A stretch of 64,000 bases of DNA, from positions 3,286,001 to 3,350,000 of the forward strand of contig NZ_CP014504.1 in the NCBI RefSeq assembly GCF_001590605.1. Direction: 5' to 3'. Below the pieces are notes generated by a model. The model had not been told where the DNA came from. It saw nothing but the letters and a program-made list of their open reading frames with translations, and searched no databases. The DNA comes from Pedobacter cryoconitis. Its GTDB lineage: Bacteria; Bacteroidota; Bacteroidia; Sphingobacteriales; Sphingobacteriaceae. The translations under genes and the position numbers were made by a program. This document shows, in pieces, positions 1 through 9,553 of this stretch (the stretch's first letter is position 1; each line of letters begins with the position of its first letter).

Positions 1-946
1 GCCCCTCAATATAACTGATACTTCCAGGTGTAACTTCTGCCATTGAATGTGCATTTCGAATTACCTCAACCTGTCCTTTAGCACTATATGCAGTAAATCC
101 TACCTTTCTATTTCCATCGTTATTAGTGGCAATTCCTTTAATAACTGCATGGATATTATCACCTTCTTTCAAAGCATCCTCCAGGCGTTTCAAGATTACA
201 ACCCCTGCCCCATCACCCCAAACAGTACCAGTTGCTTCTGAGTCAAATGGGAAAATACTCCCATCTTTAGACATCATCATTGCCGAATTGTAGGTATATC
301 CAGATTTATAAGGTAAAGAAAGAGAAACCCCGCCTGCCAATGCAATGTCACATTTACCTGTTAACAAACTTTGCAGCGCTGTATCTATAGTTACCAATGA
401 AGTAGAACATGCAGTATAAATTGAGCTGCTTGGTCCATGTAAATTCATTAAATAGGAAACTCTTGAATTTATAAAATCCTTATCTGTTAGCAGCATTGAT
501 GAAAATCGTTCGGAAAACTGGTGTCCGGTTTTTCGCAAATGATCTGCCTGCCAGTATATACTTGGAGTGGCCCCAACAAAAACCCCAACATTATTTTTTT
601 CCTTTCCAAAATGATAACCAGCATCTTCTAAAGCATGGTAGGCACACTGTAAAAAAATCCGTATCTGAGGGTCAAGCGTATTCGCTTCAGTTGGAGTGAG
701 TCCGAAAAATGATGCATCAAAGAAATTCGCATTTTCTATAATTCCCTTAGCCTTTACATAGTTAGGATCTGATAAATCTTCTTCAGATATACCATATTGT
801 CTGAGTTCATCATCAGAAAACCTCGAAATTGAATCCACACCACCTTTGAGATTCTCCCAAAATTCATCAACATTAGAAGCACCAGGAAACCTGCAAGACA
901 TTCCAACCACAGCAATCTCGAATCCAGTATAGTTATTATCTTTCAT
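1..946 (-). CDS. Ketosynthase of a second PKS or PKS/NRPS protein (partial, cut at left edge)
   Basis: About 315 codons are visible, read from the ATG at 946-944 to the window edge without a stop. The start reads MKDNNYTGFEIAVVGMSCRF, a standard ketosynthase opening. The active-site cysteine (about residue 180) lies in TACSTSL. The sequence ends just before the expected EAHGTGT histidine motif, so the catalytic domain is cut, not broken. The KS condenses an acyl chain with a malonyl unit on a carrier protein. Motifs such as LDPQIRIFLQCAYHALEDAG resemble KS domains of hybrid PKS/NRPS proteins more than the KS of the neighbouring PKS. It is the last visible gene of the minus-strand operon, 158 bp after the acyl-AMP ligase. 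What follows the KS cannot be seen. Confidence 0.9.
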   Translation of the reverse strand, partial: MKDNNYTGFEIAVVGMSCRFPGASNVDEFWENLKGGVDSISRFSDDELRQYGISEEDLSDPNYVKAKGIIENANFFDASFFGLTPTEANTLDPQIRIFLQCAYHALEDAGYHFGKEKNNVGVFVGATPSIYWQADHLRKTGHQFSERFSSMLLTDKDFINSRVSYLMNLHGPSSSIYTACSTSLVTIDTALQSLLTGKCDIALAGGVSLSLPYKSGYTYNSAMMMSKDGSIFPFDSEATGTVWGDGAGVVILKRLEDALKEGDNIHAVIKGIATNNDGNRKVGFTAYSAKGQVEVIRNAHSMAEVTPGSISYIEG

Positions 947-1104
947 TTATTGAAACATTAAGGAAATAAAAAATCTAATTAAAATTTATCTTTTCTTATT
1001 AAAAGATCCCCCACAAGAAATTAATGCCAAATTTTCTTTGACAAGCGTATTTTTAAAACTTGTTTGGTTTGATGTCACAGACATCTAAAAGCAAAGGATA
1101 TTGC

Positions 1105-3144
1105 TTAAGAAGGTTGAATAAGTCGTCTCATTCTATTTTTAGACAGTGATCTGTCTATTTGTTCCGTATTATTTACGGTATTGAGATTAAGTATATCCTT
1201 ATAAAGATACTCAGACAAGTCTTTTACGTTGGTATACTTAAAAAGTATAACCTCGTCTAACTCATCAAATAAGAAGGATTCAATATTGACTTTCAAATGA
1301 GTTAATTGTATGGAAGTCAATCCAAAATCAAAGAAATTACTAGTAACCGCAAAATCCTGTATATCGAATAGATTACGCACCAATTTTAGAATTGCTTCTT
1401 CTATCTGCCTTTTAGAAAGTTTTTTGAATTCTAATTTTATCCCCTCATTTTCAGACTCTATTTTTTTAATGAAGCCATCATATTTTCCTTGTAAATATTC
1501 TTCCACTAATAAAAACCGCTGAATTTTTCCACTTGTGGTTTTTAAAATTTTGTCAACTGCTATAACTTTTTTGACAGATAACCCAGTTCTTTCTCCAATA
1601 TGTTTTTTAATCAAATTTTCCAGCACAATAAAGCCTTGAGTTGTCCCTTTATAAATCATAAAAACCAGGATATCGTCCTGATATTTTTCTTCATTAAATA
1701 CATTACACGCTACAGCTTGTTGAAATTGTATTTCAGGGAGTTCTTCCATCAAATTATCAATATCATGCGGAAAATAATTTTGACCATTGATCAAAATCAT
1801 CTCCTTATCCCTTCCAGTTATAATCAGATGCTGGTTATGAATAAATCCTAAATCGCCAGTATTCAGCCAACCATCTTCAGAAATAGTTTTCCGGGTCGTT
1901 TCAGGATCATTATAAAATCCCGAAGTAATTGCTTTACTCCTTAAATGGATTAAGCCAAGCGAATTTTCCGGAAGTGATTGCATATCCTTATCTGTGATCT
2001 TGATTTCGGTATGTGTATACAGTCCCAAATTGGCAAAGGAAACTGCATCAGGAGAATTGGCTTCTACAAATTCGACCTTGTCTCCTACTTTCAGTTTATG
2101 CCGGTTTAGCTTACATTCCCTTGTTATTCCTTCTTTTTGAGAGAAAAAGGACACTCCTAACACTGCCTCTGCCATTCCAAACCCTGGAATGATGACGCCT
2201 TTTGCAGCACCATAAGGTAAAAGCATCTTTTCAAAATCCCGGCAAACAGCAACAGAAACCGGTTCTGCGCCATTTGTCAGCGCTCTCAATTTATTCAATG
2301 ATAATCCTTGAAGTTCGCTGGCCTTAAAGTTGTCAATCGCATGTCTGAACCCGAAGTTTGGAGAGCCAGAAATTGTAATACCATGGCTCGCTAAACTCTT
2401 AAGCCATAAATTTGGATAGGTATAAAATACCATTGGAGGCATCAGAAATTGAGGTACGTTCTTTAACAAGGGAAATAAATGAAAAAGTACCAGGCCTAAG
2501 TCATGCGTCAGCGGCATCCATCCAAGAAGCTTATCCGAAGCTTGTATATCCAGGTGATACGATGTTGTATTTACATTATAGATAATACTATCCTGTTTGT
2601 TTTCAACACCTTTAGGATATCCAGTCGATCCGGAAGAAAATTGAATAAAAACCAGATCTGAAGAATCAGCAGGAATTGGGGTTGCCTGTTTTGAATAAGT
2701 ACTCTCCTCATACAACAAGAATCTGTTATCTATATCAACAGACACTTCAGATTTATCCTTCAAATGTTCTTTCCAGGTATTTTTCAAAGTGGGCAGATCA
2801 GTTATTAAATATGGGTTTTTAAGTCTTTCCCATACTTTGCTAACCTTATTTACGGTATCAATAGTTATCCCAAATACAATCGGAACAGGTATTATTTTTC
2901 CAAAAATACAAGCCCAGAATGTGATCAGAAAGTTTTTATTTGACAAAAACTGAAACACTAATTCATCACCAGGCTGAAGGTTTTTCTGTTGCAGATCATA
3001 AAGCATATATCTAGCCTCCATGTAGAGTTTTTTATAAGACATATACTCTTCCTTATTTTCACCTTCTATAAAGGTAATACCAGCCTGATCCCCAGATTCT
3101 ATATTCGCCCGAAAAATATCTTGTATTGTTGACAATTCTATCAT
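1105..3144 (-). CDS. Fatty acyl-AMP ligase fused to an acyl carrier domain (PKS loading module)
   Basis: This 679-residue protein has an adenylate-forming domain (about 1-575) and a C-terminal carrier domain (about 585-660). The ATP-binding core motif SSGSTGYPKG is near residue 175, and motifs such as GWLNTGDLGF and GRDKEMILINGQNYFPHDI fit the fatty acyl-AMP ligase group rather than acyl-CoA synthetases. The carrier serine is in FGLTSIQ (about Ser611), so it can take a phosphopantetheine arm. Known family role: activate a free fatty acid as acyl-AMP and load it on the ACP to prime a PKS. It starts 18 bp after the PKS stop codon, so the two are co-transcribed. I infer it supplies the lipid starter of the product. 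The chain length cannot be read from sequence. Confidence 0.9.
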   Translation of the reverse strand: MIELSTIQDIFRANIESGDQAGITFIEGENKEEYMSYKKLYMEARYMLYDLQQKNLQPGDELVFQFLSNKNFLITFWACIFGKIIPVPIVFGITIDTVNKVSKVWERLKNPYLITDLPTLKNTWKEHLKDKSEVSVDIDNRFLLYEESTYSKQATPIPADSSDLVFIQFSSGSTGYPKGVENKQDSIIYNVNTTSYHLDIQASDKLLGWMPLTHDLGLVLFHLFPLLKNVPQFLMPPMVFYTYPNLWLKSLASHGITISGSPNFGFRHAIDNFKASELQGLSLNKLRALTNGAEPVSVAVCRDFEKMLLPYGAAKGVIIPGFGMAEAVLGVSFFSQKEGITRECKLNRHKLKVGDKVEFVEANSPDAVSFANLGLYTHTEIKITDKDMQSLPENSLGLIHLRSKAITSGFYNDPETTRKTISEDGWLNTGDLGFIHNQHLIITGRDKEMILINGQNYFPHDIDNLMEELPEIQFQQAVACNVFNEEKYQDDILVFMIYKGTTQGFIVLENLIKKHIGERTGLSVKKVIAVDKILKTTSGKIQRFLLVEEYLQGKYDGFIKKIESENEGIKLEFKKLSKRQIEEAILKLVRNLFDIQDFAVTSNFFDFGLTSIQLTHLKVNIESFLFDELDEVILFKYTNVKDLSEYLYKDILNLNTVNNTEQIDRSLSKNRMRRLIQPS

Positions 3145-3162
3145 TTTTTATTCTATTTAAAA

Positions 3163-6100
3163 TTAAGCTAGTATAGCCTGAAACATATTGCTAATAATCT
3201 TCGCGGATAAATTCTTTAAAGAAGGACCTGTTAAAAACTCTATAGGTGGTATTTCTACTGCGAAGTTATTTCTGATCACCACCATTAATTCTATGGTTAG
3301 AATGGAATCAACACCCAGTAAATTTATACCCTTATCAAGCTGAATATGAGCAGTTGATATTTTCAAAATTTTCCCTAATTGTTCCTGTAAAAGTTCTGCC
3401 ACGAATTCATGTTGAAGATTTGAATCCAAACTCAATAATATATTCCTGTTACCAAGCTGTTTTTCAGTTAATTGCTCTTCTGCAGCATCTGTATTTATGT
3501 CGTTCAGTTCACTGAATAACGAGAGTGCACTTTTACCTGCATTCTTAAAGAATGCACTCCAGTTGAGATTAAAAAAGCCAACCTCTACTGGTTTTTCTTT
3601 AAGGATAAAGTCCAGTCCCTGCAGTACTTGTACATTTGTAAAACTATTAATGCCTGATCCTTCAAGGATTGTTTCCAGATTTCCACTTCTTGCCACAACC
3701 CCTGACTCTGCTAAAGCGCCCAGGTTAATGGTTGTTGCAGCCAGTCCCATACCTTTTCGCCAAAATGCAAACGAGTCTAAAAATGCATTAGCTGCTACAT
3801 AATTTGCCTGAGCTATATTGCCGATCCAGGAAGATATAGAAGAGAAGAGCACAAAACAATCAAGATTTGATTCCTTACTCAACTCATGAAGATTCATTGC
3901 ACCATCTACCTTAGGCTTAAGCACATTCCTGAATCTTTCTTCAGTCATATCTATAAGGAAACCATCGTCTAAAACCATTGCCCCATGAAAAATCCCAACA
4001 AGTTCTGGCAACTCTTCTTTTATCTTGTTAAAAACAAGTTGCATTTCGTCAAGCCTCGAAACATCAGCAGCATAAACCTTAACCTTCACACCTTTCTTTT
4101 CCATGAGTTCTACTTCTGCTTTGGTACTGGCATCCTCCAATCCACTCCTGCTAAGTAATGCTAAATTTCTAGCTCCATTTTTCACCAGCCATTTACCAAC
4201 CTCTAATCCTAATCCCCTCGTTCCACCTGTAATTAAGTAGGTTCCTTCGGCCTTTATTGTATTGTTTTTATTGTTTACTATTTCTACAGCACGATTTGAA
4301 AAATCAATTACAACCTTATTGAATTGCTTGCTTTCATCAATCAATTGAATTGCTTCTGAAATTTTGTTACCAGGAAAAACCTGTGCAGGCAAAGGAGGTA
4401 AACAACCTGACTCTATATAATTAGCCAGATCGTTTAGCAAATAAGCTATCGTTTCTTGTTTTTCAGTTAACATCCGATCGATATCAACAGTTATATGAGA
4501 AAGGTTATGATTAAAAAGAGCTTTCTCCAACGAAGAATTTCCAGCAGTGTTTTTCTTACTGATATCTAAATAAACCCCATATGGTGCTAAACAAGAAAAA
4601 TTTTGATATAAGATTTCACCAGACAGCTCACTTAATACTACATCAACTCCTTTTCCATTGGTTAGTTCCTCAATCTCAGTTGAAAAATCAAGGTTTTCAG
4701 AGTTAAATACATGATTAATTCCTATAGCTTTTAAATAAGTTCTGGCTTCATCTGATTCAGCAGTAGCAAAAATTTCTGCTTCCACATATTTTGCATAGTA
4801 AATTGCGGCTAAACCTACTCCTCCCGCAGCATTATGAATCAATACTTTATCACCTTTGCGCAAATTTGCTTTATCTCTTAAGCAGTAAATAGCGGTAATA
4901 TAATTGATGATTACGCCCGACTCAGCAATAGTTAAATTAGATGGACATTTAACGGCCAAAAGTTCTGAAGTGTTCGTAAATGTTTGTAATGTACCTGGAG
5001 CTAAGGCTAATACTTTGTCCCCTTCTTTAAACCTGGAAACACCCGAACCTGTTCGGGTAACTGTCCCAACGCATTCATAACCCAAATTTTTATCAAAGAA
5101 TGATCCTTCTGCAGCGTCATCAGTAATCTTATGAGACAATCTTAGATAATCATTGTAATTAATTGAAGTATTACTGATCAGGATTTCAATCTCGTTAGAC
5201 GTGGGGTCAATACGATCCGTACTTTCAAAATAGAAACCTTCTGAGCCCAATGTTTGAGCTATAGTCAGCTGCAATGCTTCACTCTGAAAATCAACTGTAT
5301 TTAATGACAAATCCTTATCTATTTCCCGCTCAATTATTTTCTTCTGAAAAACGCCACCATTCCTGAGCGCAAGCTCCTCGTAAAAGATATCTCCTGTATT
5401 TATAATTGCCGCAACCGTATTCCACATATGCTCACGATCCTCATCCTTGGTCCCCTCTTCCAAATCAATTAAGCGAACCTGGCAACCAGATAATTCATTT
5501 ACTATTGATCTTGCTAACCCATGAATAGTACTATATTCCAAAGAAGAAATAATATCATTTTCAGTAACTACCTGACTTCCTTTAGTTATCAAATTCAGTC
5601 TAAACTTGCTTCCTGCGCTTTCAGCAAAACTTTTAACAAGATTTAAAAGCGGAGATATCTGATTTAAGCATTTTTCACTTGTCAATAATTCATCCGGATG
5701 ACCAAATACATTTAAAGGAAAAATTAAAATTATATTAATCTCATTGTAATTATTGCGCCATAAGCTATCGATGCTTTTTTTATTTTTAAAGTCTATTTGA
5801 TAATGATTTTCATTCAATTGTTCATGTTGATCTCCGGGTTCTATAATGATAGAATCTTTCAACAATTCTCTCAAAAACAAAGAAGAGTTGTAATTATTTG
5901 TAATGATATAAGTTACAGAATCTTCTGCCGGTCTAATGGAATTTATCTCCAACTGTTTTTCTATCCATTTGGTTTGAAATAAATTGCCCTTTAAAGCATC
6001 ATTAGATTGCGATACATCTTTCACGAGTTGCTGACACTTAAAGTTTTCTAATCGCATCAGCACTTCGCCCATTTCGTTACAAATAGTTAAATCAGCTATC

Positions 6101-9100
6101 ACACAATTTTCATCTGCAAATCTCAACTTTGAATAACATACAATATCATTTCCAGGAGACGAATAACAATGAATCTTTCCAATTGATACCGGAACAAATT
6201 CTCCGGCAGCAAGAATAATAGTGGCCTGGAAACAAGAATCCAATAACGTTGGATGAATAAAATAATCAGCCATATTTTCTATCATATCCGGATGAATACT
6301 AATCTTGGCTACCAGCTCTTTGTTCCCTGCTTTTATCTCTCTTATACAGCTAAAAAACGGTCCATAGTCAAGTTTAGCTTGTCTTAATCGTTCATAGATT
6401 ACTTTTGCGCTTAAAACAGTTTGCAGACGAGAATTTATTTCCTTCAAATCTATTAGAGGAGAATTCACGTCAAAATTTCCGACAGCAAATTTCCCTGTCG
6501 ACATTTCCGTCCAATGAGCATCATCTGTTCCGCTCTTACATTGAATACTATACTGACCGCTTTTAGGATTAGAGGTGATGTGCAATTTTTGAATTTCATC
6601 ATCAAAAATAGGCAGCACCCGAAGAAATTTTATGTTTTCTAATTTTAAAGGTAGTTTTTGGCTAATCTCCAATTGATACATGGCAATTGCTAAACCAATG
6701 TATCCGGCACCAGGAAAAATTACCTTCCCATGTACGGTATGATCATTCAAAAAAGGGAAAAAGAACTCATTCAATTCAAATTCATAGGCTTTTAACGGAC
6801 TATCAACTTTCGAATTAAAAAACAGGCTTTTATTTTCCTTTCTATTAGTTAAAGCCTCTTTTGATTCTCTCCACAGATATTCTTTTTGCCATGGATAAGT
6901 TGGTAATGGTATATAAGGTGATTTTTCAATCCACCTGTCCCATTTTATTGGATATCCCAGCGTAAATAGTTTCGAAACATTGTCAAAGAAGTTTGTTTGT
7001 TCTGCTTCTTTATGATTTAAAGTTTGTAAGAAGTAGAAATCCTTACTATTCTTGATACATTCCATCATAGAATTTCTCAAAACCGGATGAGGACCGATCT
7101 CAATAAAGATCTTATAGTCGTCCCCGGCTAGCGTGTCTATAGCTTTTGAAAACAAAACAGGTTCTCTGACATTTTTCCACCAGTAATCATTATTGATTTC
7201 ATGTCCGGAAATTTTAGCTCCTGTTACTGTAGAGTAAAGATCTATTTTAGTTTCAGTACCTTTAATATTTTCGAGCGAATCTAATAGTTCATCTTTAATC
7301 AAGCTCATTATTGGACTGTGATATGGTACAGTTACATCCAACAACCTGCAAAATGCTCCTGCAGATTCAATCTTTTCCAGCAGCTCTTTTAGTGACTCCG
7401 AATCACCAGATAGCGTTAATGCTTTTGGACTATTAATTGCCGCAATAGAAACATTTTCATACGGCTTTATCATTTCTATTACCTCTTCTTCTAAAAGTCC
7501 TACTGCCAGCATTGCTCCTTTACCAGCAGTTGAATGTTGCAGCCTGCTTCTATGGTAACTTACAAAGAGTGCTTCTTTCAATGATAATGCTCCCGATATG
7601 TAGGTAGATGCGACCTCACCAACACTATGCCCAACAACAGCATCAGGAGTAATTCCGTAATATTCCATTAACCTGGTCAATGCAACCTGGATGACAAAGT
7701 TTGCGGGTTGTGCTATATTAGCATCCTTAACTCTTGAAGTCTCCATTGGTTTACTCAATTCTTCATAAATGGACCAACCGGAGATCTCTTTAAAATCATC
7801 ATCACATTCCTTAATTGCCTTATTGAAAACAATTTCTGTTTCCATTAATCCCCTGCCCATTTTCCACCATTGCGGTCCCATACCAGTGTATACAAATACG
7901 ACCTTAGGCTTCTGGATCAGAGCCTCTCCTTGATTTACGCCTTTTAGTAAAAGATTTTCTTCATACGCCTCTAATTTTTCAATAATATCTTCCCTGGATG
8001 TAGCAAAAATGGCTAACCGTTGGGATAAACTACTTTTCCTATAAATTGCATTACTAAGTATTTGTTCAAATTGATCACTATTCTCCTGAATATGTTTCCT
8101 GAATTTCGCGGCCAGCTCCTTTAGTGCAGAAATACTTTTTGCAGAAACCGGAAGTATAAAATGATCACTTTTTAAAGGAGTGGCATACTTGTCCACATTG
8201 CTTGAATTGTACTGTTTCAAAACAATGTGTGCATTTGTTCCTCCAAAACCAAAAGAATTGATTGAAGCCAAAGAGTCTTCATCTTCCGGTAACCTTTCCA
8301 AAGTTGTTGGTACCTTAAGGTTACTTGTCTCGTATCCTAATGCCGGATTAGGATTATTAAAATGCAAGTTAGCCGGAACCGCATTATGCTTAAGACACAA
8401 TGCTGTTTTAATCAATCCTGCTATACCAGAAGCAGCTTCGAGGTGACCTATATTAGTTTTCACAGAACCCACCAGACATTTGGATTTCCTGATTACAGGA
8501 GAAGAAACAACCTCATTAAGAGACTTAAATTCGATAGGATCACCAACCGGAGTTCCTGTACCATGGGCCTCCATGTAATGGATACTTTCTTTATTTATAT
8601 TATAATCCTTATGTATTTTTTGTATTAATTTCAGCTGTGCATCTCCATTAGGAACTGTAATTCCATTAGTTTGACCGTCTTGGTTTACACCCGTACCAAC
8701 TATAGTTGCATAAATTCTGTCATTATCTTTTAATGCTTGCTCAAGAGGTTTTAAAAGCACAATACCCGCACCTTCACCTCTAACATATCCACCTGCGTCA
8801 CTATCAAATGTCTTACAACGACTATGAGCTGAAAGAAACTTCCCTTTACTAACAAGAATAGTGCTTTCAGGAGAAGACATATAATTAGCACCGCCAACTA
8901 AAGCCATAGAGGATTCTCCGCTCCAGATACTTTGACAGGCATAGTGCGTTGCAACTAAGGATGATGAGCATGCTGTATCAATGGAGAGCGATGGCCCTTT
9001 TAAGTCATAGACATAGGATATCCTATTTGATAACATGGTCAATGCTGCACCAGCAACAGTATGTGAATTTATATTATACTTATTTTCACCCGAAGCCTGA

Positions 9101-9507
9101 GTCAACAAATTATCCAGTATAAAGCCGCCGATAAAAACACTTGTGTTACTTCCCTTAAATGCTTCTAATGTCATTCCTGAATCTTCCATAGCTTCGTATA
9201 CAATTTCCAATAACATACGCTGCTGAGGATCCAGGGATTCAGATTCCCGTGGTGACATATTAAAAAATAAAGAATCAAACTCCAGAATGCTTTCACTAAG
9301 AAAACCGCCCTGTTTAGCTCTTATTTTCCCTGGTCTGGCATCATTTTTACTGTAAAACTTTCTATTATCCCATCTTTCAACAGGGACATCACGAATAGTA
9401 TCTGTCTTATTAATCAACATTTCCCAAAACTTGTCGGGAGATGAACTCAAGCCAGGAAATCTACATCCAATCCCTACAATAGCAATTGGTTTAATTTTAT
9501 TCTCCAT
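3163..9507 (-). CDS. Type I polyketide synthase module, KS-AT-DH-ER-KR-ACP (fully reducing)
   Basis: About 2114 residues form one complete module. The KS has TACSSSL (Cys180), EAHGTGT and NIGHLEA. The AT has GHSVGE (Ser628); Val after Ser and no GHSQG suggest malonyl-CoA. The DH has HTVHGKVIFP (His923) and LLDSCFQ (Asp1090). The ER carries its nucleotide motif HNAAGGVGLAAI near 1558. The KR has GGTRGLG near 1760, Tyr1903 and an LDD motif typical of B-type ketoreductases. The ACP has GVDSI (Ser2068). All key residues are intact, so it should add a fully saturated two-carbon unit. A longer reading frame begins at 9543, but that codon is TTG; the ATG at 9507 directly precedes the KS and is preferred. 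It lies between the exporter (46 bp) and the acyl-AMP ligase (18 bp). Confidence 0.93.
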   Translation of the reverse strand: MENKIKPIAIVGIGCRFPGLSSSPDKFWEMLINKTDTIRDVPVERWDNRKFYSKNDARPGKIRAKQGGFLSESILEFDSLFFNMSPRESESLDPQQRMLLEIVYEAMEDSGMTLEAFKGSNTSVFIGGFILDNLLTQASGENKYNINSHTVAGAALTMLSNRISYVYDLKGPSLSIDTACSSSLVATHYACQSIWSGESSMALVGGANYMSSPESTILVSKGKFLSAHSRCKTFDSDAGGYVRGEGAGIVLLKPLEQALKDNDRIYATIVGTGVNQDGQTNGITVPNGDAQLKLIQKIHKDYNINKESIHYMEAHGTGTPVGDPIEFKSLNEVVSSPVIRKSKCLVGSVKTNIGHLEAASGIAGLIKTALCLKHNAVPANLHFNNPNPALGYETSNLKVPTTLERLPEDEDSLASINSFGFGGTNAHIVLKQYNSSNVDKYATPLKSDHFILPVSAKSISALKELAAKFRKHIQENSDQFEQILSNAIYRKSSLSQRLAIFATSREDIIEKLEAYEENLLLKGVNQGEALIQKPKVVFVYTGMGPQWWKMGRGLMETEIVFNKAIKECDDDFKEISGWSIYEELSKPMETSRVKDANIAQPANFVIQVALTRLMEYYGITPDAVVGHSVGEVASTYISGALSLKEALFVSYHRSRLQHSTAGKGAMLAVGLLEEEVIEMIKPYENVSIAAINSPKALTLSGDSESLKELLEKIESAGAFCRLLDVTVPYHSPIMSLIKDELLDSLENIKGTETKIDLYSTVTGAKISGHEINNDYWWKNVREPVLFSKAIDTLAGDDYKIFIEIGPHPVLRNSMMECIKNSKDFYFLQTLNHKEAEQTNFFDNVSKLFTLGYPIKWDRWIEKSPYIPLPTYPWQKEYLWRESKEALTNRKENKSLFFNSKVDSPLKAYEFELNEFFFPFLNDHTVHGKVIFPGAGYIGLAIAMYQLEISQKLPLKLENIKFLRVLPIFDDEIQKLHITSNPKSGQYSIQCKSGTDDAHWTEMSTGKFAVGNFDVNSPLIDLKEINSRLQTVLSAKVIYERLRQAKLDYGPFFSCIREIKAGNKELVAKISIHPDMIENMADYFIHPTLLDSCFQATIILAAGEFVPVSIGKIHCYSSPGNDIVCYSKLRFADENCVIADLTICNEMGEVLMRLENFKCQQLVKDVSQSNDALKGNLFQTKWIEKQLEINSIRPAEDSVTYIITNNYNSSLFLRELLKDSIIIEPGDQHEQLNENHYQIDFKNKKSIDSLWRNNYNEINIILIFPLNVFGHPDELLTSEKCLNQISPLLNLVKSFAESAGSKFRLNLITKGSQVVTENDIISSLEYSTIHGLARSIVNELSGCQVRLIDLEEGTKDEDREHMWNTVAAIINTGDIFYEELALRNGGVFQKKIIEREIDKDLSLNTVDFQSEALQLTIAQTLGSEGFYFESTDRIDPTSNEIEILISNTSINYNDYLRLSHKITDDAAEGSFFDKNLGYECVGTVTRTGSGVSRFKEGDKVLALAPGTLQTFTNTSELLAVKCPSNLTIAESGVIINYITAIYCLRDKANLRKGDKVLIHNAAGGVGLAAIYYAKYVEAEIFATAESDEARTYLKAIGINHVFNSENLDFSTEIEELTNGKGVDVVLSELSGEILYQNFSCLAPYGVYLDISKKNTAGNSSLEKALFNHNLSHITVDIDRMLTEKQETIAYLLNDLANYIESGCLPPLPAQVFPGNKISEAIQLIDESKQFNKVVIDFSNRAVEIVNNKNNTIKAEGTYLITGGTRGLGLEVGKWLVKNGARNLALLSRSGLEDASTKAEVELMEKKGVKVKVYAADVSRLDEMQLVFNKIKEELPELVGIFHGAMVLDDGFLIDMTEERFRNVLKPKVDGAMNLHELSKESNLDCFVLFSSISSWIGNIAQANYVAANAFLDSFAFWRKGMGLAATTINLGALAESGVVARSGNLETILEGSGINSFTNVQVLQGLDFILKEKPVEVGFFNLNWSAFFKNAGKSALSLFSELNDINTDAAEEQLTEKQLGNRNILLSLDSNLQHEFVAELLQEQLGKILKISTAHIQLDKGINLLGVDSILTIELMVVIRNNFAVEIPPIEFLTGPSLKNLSAKIISNMFQAILA

Positions 9508-9553
9508 AGTTATAATAGTTATTTTTGATATGTTTTCACTCAATTGAAAGATA

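Noticed and set aside
9508..9543. Longer PKS reading frame starting at 9543
   Set aside because: The first codon is TTG, and the following 12 residues are outside the KS domain. The ATG at 9507 directly precedes the conserved IAIVGIGCRFPG region.
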